Assembly: GCA_039977295.1 (NCBI GenBank)
Contig: JBDWDN010000009.1
Coordinates: 186,001 to 250,000 of the forward strand
Source of the DNA: Hellea sp039977295
Lineage (GTDB): Bacteria; Pseudomonadota; Alphaproteobacteria; Caulobacterales; Maricaulaceae
DNA length: 64,000 nucleotides
Direction of reading: 5' to 3'
This document shows positions 50,287 to 61,100 of the stretch, one piece after another. Both the position numbers and the translations under genes were made by a program. Positions within the stretch are counted from its first letter, which is position 1. Each line of letters begins with the position of its first letter. Below the pieces are notes generated by a model, which did no database searches, was not told the DNA's origin, and saw only the letters and a list, made by a program, of their open reading frames with translations.

Positions 50287-52040
50287 GTCGCACCACCCGG
50301 CGAAAGTGTCACCGGCCTTTGAACGGCTTGCGTGTTCGCGGCCTTCGTAATTTTCGCAAGGACTTCCTTTTTGGGGCCAAACTCAACTTGGACGCCCTCA
50401 CGGATCATCAATAATTTATTTACAGCTGCGATTGCGCTTGGACGGTGCGCCATGACAACGACGGTAGAACCAGCTTCCCTCAAAGCCGTGATCGCTTTTG
50501 TAAGTGCCGCATCACCTTCCGCGTCTAAATTCGAATTAGGCTCATCTAAAATAACAAGAGCGGGCGTATTATATATTGCGCACGCCAGAGCAATCCGCTG
50601 CACTTGCCCGCCTGACAACACCACATTCTCCCCGACGACGGCCTCATACCCTCCCGGGAGCGCCATAATGAGATGATGCACATTTGCCATTTGAGCAGCC
50701 GCAATAACGTTTTCATCACTGGCCTGTGGATCAAATCGCGCAATATTGGCCTTGATAGACCCCCGCATAAGTTGAGCCGATTGCGGCAAATATCCAATAT
50801 GCTGACCGAGCAAATCGCTATCCCATTGATCATATGTTGCGCCGTCTAACCTGACAGACCCGCGCTCTGGCATCCAGAGTCCCGTAAGCAACCTTGCAAG
50901 ACTAGACTTACCCGATGCGCTAGGCCCAACGACCCCCAATGCATCACCCGGCTCCAATGAAAAATTAATACCTTGCAGAATTGTGTCACCGTCACCACCC
51001 GCCTCTGCAGGTTTCATTTTAACAACATTGCGAACATCCAAATGTCCCTTGGGTACGGGAAGCTGGATCAGTTCAGGCGCCTCGCCTTTACCTGCCAAAA
51101 CAAGATTAAGGCGTGCATAGGCCTGACGAGCTCCAACAAAATTTCTCCAATTGGCGATAACTTGATCAATAGGTGACAGCGCCCTGCCCCCGATAATTGA
51201 CGCCGCGATCATCGTGCCCGGCGTAACGATTTGTAGCACTGCGAGATAGGCGCCAAGACCAAGGATTGACGACTGCAATAAAAGACGGATAGCCTTTGAA
51301 ATCGACATGAAAACTTCGGAAGAACTCGCCGCCCTTTGGCCTTCACTTAAACTATTGTGGCGCAATCGTTCCCAATAGGATAGCACGTTACCCATCATCC
51401 CCATAGAGACGACAGCTTCTGCACTTCGGCGCGAACTCTCCGAAAAATTTGAGCTCTCGACATCCCATTTCGTAGATTCCATAATTGGGTTTTTGGTCAG
51501 CAACTCATTTGCTATGGTGAAAATCGTAATAACAATAACACCTGCAACGGTTAACCACCCAAGCCATGGATGCATGATGAATACCGCAACTAAAAATATA
51601 GGAACCCAAGGAAGATCAAAAAATGCTGTGAGCCCTGCACTGCCAATAAATTGACGCACACGCGCCAAATCTGCAACAGGTTGAACTTTTTCTTTGGCTT
51701 GTGAAAGCCCTTGAACAATACGCAATTTTTGCGCATGAACCATCATCTCAGTGTCAATACGGTATCCTACGCGCGATAGTATGCGTGTTCTAAAGAAGTT
51801 GAAGAGTCCTAAAAACCCAAACAATGCAACAATTAAAGCCCAAAGGACAACAAGTGTTGGAATTGACCGACTTGTCAAAACGCGGTCATAAACCTGCAAC
51901 ATAAAGAGCGGGCCTGTCAGCATAAGTAAATTAATTCCGAAGCTAAACATAGCAACGCTGAACCAATCGCCCTTAGCTTCTTTCACAGCTAATTGTAAAG
52001 GCGCTTTACCTGCACTTCGTTTTGATGTTTGCGATGACAT
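50283..52040 (-). CDS. Type I secretion ABC transporter (permease/ATPase)
   Basis: A 585-residue half-transporter with an N-terminal membrane domain (segments near 28-50, 62-84, 140-182, 254-285) and a C-terminal ATPase: Walker A GPSASGKSS, signature LSGGQVQRIALA and Walker B LVILDEPNSNLD. There is no C39 peptidase domain, so it belongs to the PrtD/HlyB-like exporters that move RTX proteins with a C-terminal signal. It should drive secretion of the adjacent giant RTX protein. Confidence 0.94.
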   Translation of the reverse strand: MSSQTSKRSAGKAPLQLAVKEAKGDWFSVAMFSFGINLLMLTGPLFMLQVYDRVLTSRSIPTLVVLWALIVALFGFLGLFNFFRTRILSRVGYRIDTEMMVHAQKLRIVQGLSQAKEKVQPVADLARVRQFIGSAGLTAFFDLPWVPIFLVAVFIMHPWLGWLTVAGVIVITIFTIANELLTKNPIMESTKWDVESSNFSESSRRSAEAVVSMGMMGNVLSYWERLRHNSLSEGQRAASSSEVFMSISKAIRLLLQSSILGLGAYLAVLQIVTPGTMIAASIIGGRALSPIDQVIANWRNFVGARQAYARLNLVLAGKGEAPELIQLPVPKGHLDVRNVVKMKPAEAGGDGDTILQGINFSLEPGDALGVVGPSASGKSSLARLLTGLWMPERGSVRLDGATYDQWDSDLLGQHIGYLPQSAQLMRGSIKANIARFDPQASDENVIAAAQMANVHHLIMALPGGYEAVVGENVVLSGGQVQRIALACAIYNTPALVILDEPNSNLDAEGDAALTKAITALREAGSTVVVMAHRPSAIAAVNKLLMIREGVQVEFGPKKEVLAKITKAANTQAVQRPVTLSPGGAT

Positions 52041-52059
52041 TTAAACCTTCAACCCTTTA

Positions 52060-52091
52060 GGCTGGCTTTGCAAAATTTATGCTAACCAGCC
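52060..52091. other. Imperfect stem-loop between adhesin and exporter genes
   Basis: GGCTGG (52060-52065) pairs with CCAGCC (52086-52091), with partial pairing inside. It lies in the 98-base gap between the adhesin stop and the exporter start. No T-tract follows on either strand, so it may be an mRNA-stabilising or attenuating hairpin that sets the adhesin/exporter ratio. Confidence 0.4.
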
Positions 52092-52138
52092 AATATGTGT
52101 AACACTCAAACCTTTATATCCCCAAATGAATTATAGGT

Positions 52139-55100
52139 TTAAGTGAAGGTGAACGCATCTTCATCCAATGATGCAAGTCGCGTGGCTTGCAGGATAAGCA
52201 TATCGCCATTACCAAAGTCGAAGACCGTATTCCCGCCATCTTGATAAGCTAGATTCAGTAAATCGCCAAAGCTATCAATGCCATCATAATTGACGGAAAT
52301 TTCATCACCCGCAATATAGAAACGGCGACGTGCAAGTCCTGGATTAAAGTCAGCGATAACATCCGCACCATCTCCTTGAGCGAATTCAAAAGTATCACGT
52401 CCACGTCCACCAAAGAGGAGGTCATCTCCTGTGCCGCCGCTCAGAGTATCCCTGCCGCTTCCGCCAAATAAAATGTCATTCCCCGAGCCACCAAAGAGGT
52501 TATCACGACCGCTAAGTCCAAAGAGAACATCGTTACCTGCGCCCCCAGCTAAGTTATCAGAACGGAAACCGCCAAAGAGGAAGTCGTCACCAGCCCCGCC
52601 ATGAATGCTGTTACGGCCAAAAATGTCACCAAAGATAAAGTCATTGCCGGCCGTGCCTTGCACGTCAAACTCAAGGAAATTATCTTGAACGTAGATGTTT
52701 ATAATCGCGCTTGCTTCCGTAACACCATCCGTCACAGCGTAAGCGACCGTGTCAAAGCCAAAGAAGTTGTCATTCGGCGTATAAACGATATCTCCATCAT
52801 TATCGATATAGGTGCTTCCCGATAACCCTTGACCAACATCAACAATCGTTAGCGCGTCACCATCAGGATCAATATCGTTAGCGAGTATCTCTTCAGGATT
52901 AATGACAAGTGTACCGCCAGCATTTGCAAGGAATCCATAATCATCATTGGCAATAGGCGCATCATCGACAGGCGTAATAGTGATTGTAAAATCATCTTCA
53001 GCTGTTCTGATACCGTCAGAGGCGACAATCGAAATTTCTAATTCACCCGTGAAGTCTTGAGGCGGCAAGCCAGTTAAGACGCCATTCTCAATTGTCAGCC
53101 AGTCTGGTAAGGCCTGACCATTTAAAAGTGAGGCCCCGAAATTCAAGTCATCACCATCGACATCCTCGAAGGTATTTGCAGGGATTTCGATTGCAATCAA
53201 AGTGTCTTCTTCAATGACCACATCAGCCAACGGATTAAGCAGAGTTGGCGCGTCATTAACATTGACAACATGGAAATCAAAGCTGTTAGAAACCGAGAAC
53301 TCACCATCAGACGCCGTGACTAATATTTCAATCACGCCACTATAATTTTCTGGCGGCGTTCCCATAAACCGGCCTTCAACGGCATCAAACATTATCCAGC
53401 CTGGAAGAGCCGAGCCATCAGCTAATGTTGCGGTTAAGGTAAGGTCATCACCATCGGGGTCTTCAAATGCATCTTGCAGCGTTACGCTGAAGGCTTCATC
53501 TTCAAGCACATAGCGGTCTGAAAGAGGCACTGTTAGAATTGGTGCATCATTATCAGACTGTATCGTTAGATCAAACATCACGCTTGTGCTATCTTCGCCG
53601 TCAAAGGCTGTCACAGCTATGGTCAAAACACCTGAGAAGTTACTTGGCGGCGTTCCAGTAAATGTCTGCCCATCAAAACTTAACCAAGCTGGCAAAGCGC
53701 TACCATTTGCTTGGGTAGCGGTGACCGTGAGCTCATCACTATCAACATCTGTAAAGAGCCCCTCTGGAAGTTCGATAAGAACCTCTGTTTCTTCCATAAA
53801 GAGTTGGTCTGCTAGGATCTGAGTTGCAACAGGCGCATCATTCACAGAGGCCACATTCACTGTCACGGTCGCCTGGCCTTCACCGCCAAAGATATCAGTG
53901 ACGGTATATGTAAAGCTTGCTGCGCCATTAAAGTCAGCATCAGGCGTAAAGACAATATTTCCAACACCATCCAGAATTACGGTGCCGCCTGAAACTGCAG
54001 AAACCGAAGTAAGCTGGAAACTATTATTCTCAGTATCAAAATCATTTTCAAGCAATGACAAGATTGAGAATGTAAGCGTCGTGTCTTCTACTGCGTCAAT
54101 AACATCATCAACAGCCGTTGGCGCATCATTCACAGACTCAACAACCAAATTAAGAGATGTTTGCGCTGTCAGGTCACCATCTGACACTGTGAGGGTCAAA
54201 GCCACTACACCATTAAAGTCTTGCGGCGGCGTGCCTGAAATATTGGCACCATCAAATATTAGCCATTCGGGCAAGGCAGAGCCGTCAGCTAATGTCAGCT
54301 GTAGCAATAGATCATCGCCATCGGGATCAGACAGGGCCTCGGTTGGCAGTGTGATGGAGAAACCCGTATCCTCTTGGACAATAATATCATCCAGAGAAAC
54401 TGGAACAACAGGCGCATCATTCACCGCTGTAATCGTCAAGATGAAGCTTGTGCTCACAGATGTTTGACCATCATTAGCAATTACTGAAATATCTAGCTCG
54501 CCATTAAAGTTAGCAGGCGGCGTGCCCGAAAAGACAGCGCCGTCAAAGCTAAGCCATGTCGGCAAGTCCGAACCATCTGCAAGATTGGCCGTCAGTGTCA
54601 GATCATCGCCATCGACATCCGAGAAGGTGCCTGCCGGAATTGTGAAATTCACAGCCATATCTTCTTCAAAACTTTGATCGAGTAGCGGCACAGTAACGAT
54701 AGGCGCATCATTTTCAGATGTAACACTTAGCGTGAAGCTGGACGCCGCCGTGAATTCGCCATCGGACGCCGTAACAGTGATATCTAGATCGCCATTAAAG
54801 TCCTTCGGAGGCGAACCTTCGAAACTAATACCGTCAAAGAGCAGCCAGGTCGGAAGTGCGCTGCCATCAGCTAAAGCGGCGGAGAGCGTAAGCGTATCGC
54901 CGTCAACATCGCTAAAGCTATCAGCCGGAATTTCAAAACTAATTTCGCTATCTTCTGCGAAACTTTGGTCTGCAAGCGCAGCGGCCGCAATTGGCGCATC
55001 ATTGACGGATGTGATTGCGAGAGTGAAGCTACTATCGACGGAGAGTTCACCGTCCGACGCTGTGACAGTAATTGCGATGTCGCCATTAAAGTTTGCTGGC

Positions 55101-58100
55101 GGAGTGCCTTCAAACGCGCTTCCGTCGAAGACGAGCCAAGTAGGAAGCACAGAGCCGTCAGCCAGCGTAGCTGTGAGCGTTAAGCTGTCCCCGTCAACAT
55201 CCTCAAAGGCCGTGTCCGGAAGGGTGAAGCTAACGAAACTATCTTCGTCAAAGGCTTGATCCGCGAGCGGAACAGCGACAATCGGCGCATCATTTTCTGA
55301 TGTGATTGTCAAATCAAAGCCTGTGCTAACGCTATATTCACCATCTGTCGCGGTAATGAGAAGGCTAATGTTTCCATTGAAGTTAGCTGGCGGCGTTCCT
55401 AAGAAACGGCTACCGTCAAAGCTAAGCCATTCTGGCAGCTCCGAACCATCGGCGAGGGTCGCCGTTAATGTCAGCTCATCACCATCAATATCTTCGAAGG
55501 TATTGGCCGCAAGTATGAAGTCAACTTCACTATCTTCTGCAAAGCTCTGATCATTAGGCTGATTGACGACAATCGGCGCATCATTCACGGCAGCAATGGA
55601 CAATGTAAAGCTATCGCTGACGGCAAATTCACCGTCAGATGCTGTTACTGTAATATCCAATTCACCGTTATAGTTAGCGGGCGGTGTGCCTTCAAAAGTC
55701 TCTCCATCGAAAGTGAGCCAATCAGGCAAGACTGATCCGTCTGACAGCGTAGCCGTCAATGTGAGCACGTCGCCATCAACATCTGTGAAACTCGCTGCAG
55801 GGAGAGAGAAGCTGATAAAGCTATCTTCATCAAAATCTTGATCGGATAGCGGCACGGCCACGACAGGAATATCATTGATAGGGGCAACAGAGAGCGTGAA
55901 GGATGAACTTACAGAGTATTCTCCATCGCTAGCAGAAACTGTAATCGCAATGTCACCATTAAAGTCTTGCGGCGGCGTTCCCGTGAAACCAACGCCGTCA
56001 AATATCAGCCATTCAGGCAGATTAGAGCCATCCGTTAACACTGCGGTCAAGGTAAGAACGTCGCCGTCGACATCTGTAAAGGCGCCTTCGGGTAAGACGA
56101 AATCAATGACGCTGTCTTCCGAAACAGTTTGGTCGCTAAGAGCAATCGCAACGATGGGCGCGTCATTTACGGCGGTTACGTTGAGCGTAAACTCAGCGTT
56201 AGCCTCAAACTCACCATCCGTAGCCGTGACGAGAATCTCATGAGAGCCATTAAAGTCTTGGGGCGGTGTTCCGCTAAAGACAGCTCCATCAAAGACAAGC
56301 CAGGACGGCAGAGGCGTTCCGTCACTCAAAGCCGCCGTTAGTGTAAGCGTATCGCCATCAACATCTGTGAAGGCCCCTTCAGGCAATTCAAAGTTAAAGG
56401 CTTCATCTTCCGCAACATTTTGGTCTTCAAGCGGTATGACCGTGACAGGTGCATCATTTACCTCAACAATTGTCAGCGTGAAGGCAGAGCTAGTTTCAAA
56501 TTCACCATCACCGGCCGTCACAATAATATCAATATCACCATTAAAATCAGTTGGCGGCGTGCCTTCAAAGCTAACACCATCAAACGCAATCCACTCAGGT
56601 AAGGGCTCTCCATTGGACAGCAAGGCTGTCAATGTAAGCGTGTCACCATCGACATCTGTGAAAGTTCCAACAGGCACATCAAAGGCAAAGCTTGAATCTT
56701 CATCTACAGAGATATTTGCTAATTCAATTGCCGTAATTGGGGCGTCATTTGTGGCTGTGATCGCAAGCGTGAAATCAGAAGAGACGGAAAACTCACCATC
56801 CGAGGCGGTTACGCGAACAGCAATATCACCGTTAAAGTCTTGCGGCGGCGTGCCTGTAAATGCATTGCCGTCAAAACTTAGCCATGTCGGCAATGCTGTT
56901 CCATCAACCAAAGCGGCTGTTAAAGTCAGCGTATCACCATCAACATCCGCGAAGGCGCCGGCAGGAAGCGTGAAGCTTATCTGAGTATCTTCACCGAAGC
57001 TTTGATCTGAAAGTGGTATAGCGATAACAGGCGCGTCATTTATGGCCGTAATAGAAATTGTGAAAGCAGATGATACGGATAGCTCACCGTCACTCGCGCT
57101 TACAACGATCTCAATATCACCGTTAAAGTCTTGCGGCGGCGTGCCTTCAAATGCGGAGCCATCAAAGCTAAGCCATGTTGGGAGCGCCGAGCCATCAATA
57201 AGTTTGGCCGTAAGTGTAAGGTCATCCCCATCAGCATCTTGGAATGTTGCCGCTGGAACTGTGAAACTCACCAAGCTATCTTCATCAAAAGATTGATCAA
57301 CCAGAGGCGTCACAACGATAGGCGCATCATTCACGGCGGTGATATTTAAAGAGAAGCTTGAGCTAACGGAAAGTTCACCATCCGTCGCCGTAACAACAAG
57401 GCTTATGGCGCCGTTATAATTCTCGGGCGGCGTGCCTTGGAAATTACTGCCATCAAAAGCAAGCCATGCGGGCAGTGCCGTTCCGTCAGCCAATGTCGCC
57501 GTCAATGTGAGCGTATCACCATCAACATCCGTAAAGGCATTTTCTGGCAAAGCGAAATTGACTTCAGTATCCTCAGCAAAACTTTGATCTATCAAAGCAA
57601 TCGCAACAACTGGCGCATCATTTGTCGCCGTAATCGTTAATGTAAATCCAGCATTTACTGACAGAGCCCCATCAGACGCGGTGACTATAACATCAAGAGC
57701 CCCATTAAAGTCTTGTGGCGGTGTACCGGCAAAAGCGGAACCATCAAAGTCAAGCCAAGCCGGAAGCGCTGACCCATCTGCCAGGGCTGCCGTCAAGGTC
57801 AACTCATCACCATCTACATCGGAAAATGTTCCGGCGGGTAGAGTGAAGGAAACTTCGCTGTCTTCATCGAAAGCTTGGTCGGCAATCGCAAGCGCAAGAA
57901 TAGGCGCGTCATTTACGGCATTCACTGCAAGTGTGAAAGCAGAGCTCACATCAAATTCACCATCTGACGCAGTAACGACGATTTCGATATCGCCGTTAAA
58001 GTCTTGAGGCGGCGTGCCTGTAAATGCACTGCCGTCAAATACGAGCCATTCAGGCAGAGCATCACCGGATGCTAAAGTTGCCGTCACTGTCAAATTATCA

Positions 58101-61100
58101 CCGTCAACATCTGTAAAGGCATCATTGGGGAGCGTAAAACTTATAGGCGTATCTTCGTCAAAAGATTGATCAGAAAGCGGAGTTCCAATCACCGGCGCAT
58201 CATTGACGGGCTCAACTGTTAGCGTGAAGCTTTGAGCCGCTTCATATTCTCCGTCTGTTGCTGTGACCGTGATCTCTAAGGCGCCTGTATAATTTATGGG
58301 CGGTGTTCCTGTAAAAGACGCGCCGTCAAATATGAGCCATTCAGGAAGGGCTGAACCATCGACCAAGCTAGCTGTTAGCGTGAGCGTATCACCATCGACA
58401 TCTGTAAAGGCATCTTCATCAAGCGTGAAGTCGATCAAAGTGTCTTCATCTATTGTAACATCAGCGATTTCAACCGCAGTAACAGGGGCGTCATTCACAG
58501 GTGTGACTGTTAAGGTGAAACTGTCAGAGACAGATAGTTCACCATCGCTGGCGGATACAATAATCGTCAACGCGCCATTATAATCCTGTGGCGGTATCCC
58601 CGTCATAAATTCGGAATTAGCGACTAACCACTCCGGAAGGGCTGAACCATCTTCGAGAGTTGCCGTGAAGCTGAGGTCATCCCCATCAACGTCCGTGAAC
58701 GCATTCTCAGGGAAACTAAAGATGAAAGACGTATCTTCAGCGACAGTTTGATCCGCAAACGGAATAGCCAGTTCTGGGTTATCATTTACGGCTGTAACAT
58801 TAATGCGCACCTCGCCGATATCCGACGCACCGGTAATATCTGTAATTTCGTAGGCGAAGCTCGCTTCCCCATTAAAGTTAGCATCCGGCGTAAAGATAAG
58901 GTTTCCAACACCATCATCAATGACAGTTCCGCCAATACCCGCTTCAAAACCACTAAATGAGATCGAATGCCCATCGGCATCCGCATCATTTTCAAGAAGA
59001 GAAAGAATTGGAATCACTAAGGTCGTATCTTCAGAAACAGTGAAGACATCGTCACCCGCTAAAGGATCATCATCTACAGGGCGAATATTTACAGCTACTC
59101 TTGCTATTGCCGCAAGACCCTCTGTGTCCACGATACGGTAGGAGAAGCCAGACCCTCCATTGGCATCTAGGCTGCCCGTAAATGTAATTGTCCCATCACC
59201 ATTATCGACGGCTGTGCCGCCTAGGTCAGACCCTACAATCCCATCAAAGAAAATATCGTCACCGTCTCGGTCCGAGTCATTGGCCATTATATCAGCAATC
59301 GATATCGTGACGCTTCCCTCTTCATCTATTTCATAACCCAGATCATTAACTGCCGTCGGGAAATCATTATTCGGGAATATTGTTAGATAAACGGTGGCCG
59401 TCGCCTCCTCGCCATAACTATCTACAATGGTGTAATCAAAGCTTGCGTTACCGAAGTAATCCTCAAATGGCGTGAAGACGATTTCTCCATCCACCATAGA
59501 GACAATCCCGTTATTACCGTTTGAGACGCCTACAAAGCTAATAGTATCGTCCGGATCAATATCATAATCATTAGCAAGCAATATTGAGGGGTCAATTGTG
59601 AAGACTTCGTCTTCTTCGATTTCAAATCCTGTATCATCACTGGCCGTCGGGCCGTCATTGACGAAAGTGAAGTTTACAACCACCTGACCTTCGGAGACAG
59701 TATTTCCGTCTGTAATTGTATAGGTAAATATGGCGTCGCCATTAAATTCGCTTTGCGGCGTTAGATAGATTTCATCGCCTAATAAAGTTGTGGCTGTACC
59801 AAACTGGCCTTCGAGTTCTATACCGACAAATGTGATATCTTCACCCTCAGGGTCATAATCATTCTCAAGAAGATCCGCAATTGTGATAGTGAGAACCGTA
59901 TCTTCTTCTGAGGTAAAGTAATCAGTTTCGGCGATCGGGGCATCATTGTCTGGGTCAGGGCGGTTTTTAAAGACCTCCACATTCACAGTTGCCGTATCAG
60001 AGCCATGAACATCATCTGTGATGGTGTAAGTAAAACTCGCATTTCCAAAATAGTCTTCATCTGGCGTAAAGAGTACGCCGCCTGTAACAATTTCCACACT
60101 ACCATTCGCAAAATCTTGCACGCTTACCAGCCGGATCGCATCACCATCTGAATCATAATCATTCGCAAATAGCTGTTCATAGCTGATGAATATCGCCGTA
60201 TTTTCAACAGTTGAGACCTCATCGTCAATGGCATTCGGTCCGACTTCAAGATCAATGACATTAATGTTTAGCGTGTCTGTGGCTATCGTGTCGCCGTCAC
60301 CAACAACATAGGTCAAGGTGTCTGTTCCCGACGTGTCAGCGTCAGGTGTATAAGTAATAAACTGATAAGCGGCATCAAAGCGCGCTACAGTCAAGGCCTC
60401 TCCATTCACTAGAATATTCAAGCCAGCGCCGTCAAAGGCGTCTTCGCTAGGCCATGTCACTGAGAGCGCGAAACGCCCATCTTCAGTTTGAATAACATCA
60501 GCCCAAAACGGCAATGCGCTGCCATCGGAAAGCGAAACATCCAACACCGTATTACCGTCGCCATCCGTATCAAGGTAGGTCTCGGGAATGAAGAAAGTTT
60601 CAGCATTATCAGTATTAAAATCACCGCTAATATATTGAGCCTCTGCTCCAAAACGCAAAGTATAAGTGTCATCGCCCATTTCAACTATATGATAGCTCAA
60701 TGGATGCCCAATCGGAGGCGCCGCTGACAAGTAGGTCCGCGTGACGACGTCATTTGCGTCAATCTCTTCAATAAGAACCATCCAGTCAGGATAGGCCTCA
60801 GAGGTATAAGTTCGGGTTATAGTGCCATCTGGTTCAACGTCATCACTGGGGTCGACCCAATCTGGAGATGTGTAAAACTCTTCAGCAAGCCCTTCGAAAA
60901 TAGAGGTCTCTAAATTTTCAGGGTCAGTGGTTCCTTGAATAACCTCAGGTAAATTTTCAAAGACCAATTTAATAGACTCGCCATCTACTAAGATGTCCAG
61001 ATAATCCTGAGCTATAATTTCCTCATAAACGCCGTCGGGTTCCGCTAATGGATCAAGCGTGATGGCCAATCCAAAAGAGCCGTCCGCATTTTCTATTAGT

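Noticed and set aside
53898..58583. Many plus-strand open frames opposite the giant adhesin (for example 53898-54467, 54732-55259, 56367-56984)
   Set aside because: They are antisense to the repeated adhesin sequence, recur with the same 291-base period, are Ser/Thr/Lys-rich and low in complexity, and have no start signals. They are by-products of the repeat codon pattern.
54120..58790. A regular array that could suggest a CRISPR or satellite repeat
   Set aside because: The period is 291 bases, the units are diverged, and all are in one open frame encoding protein domains.
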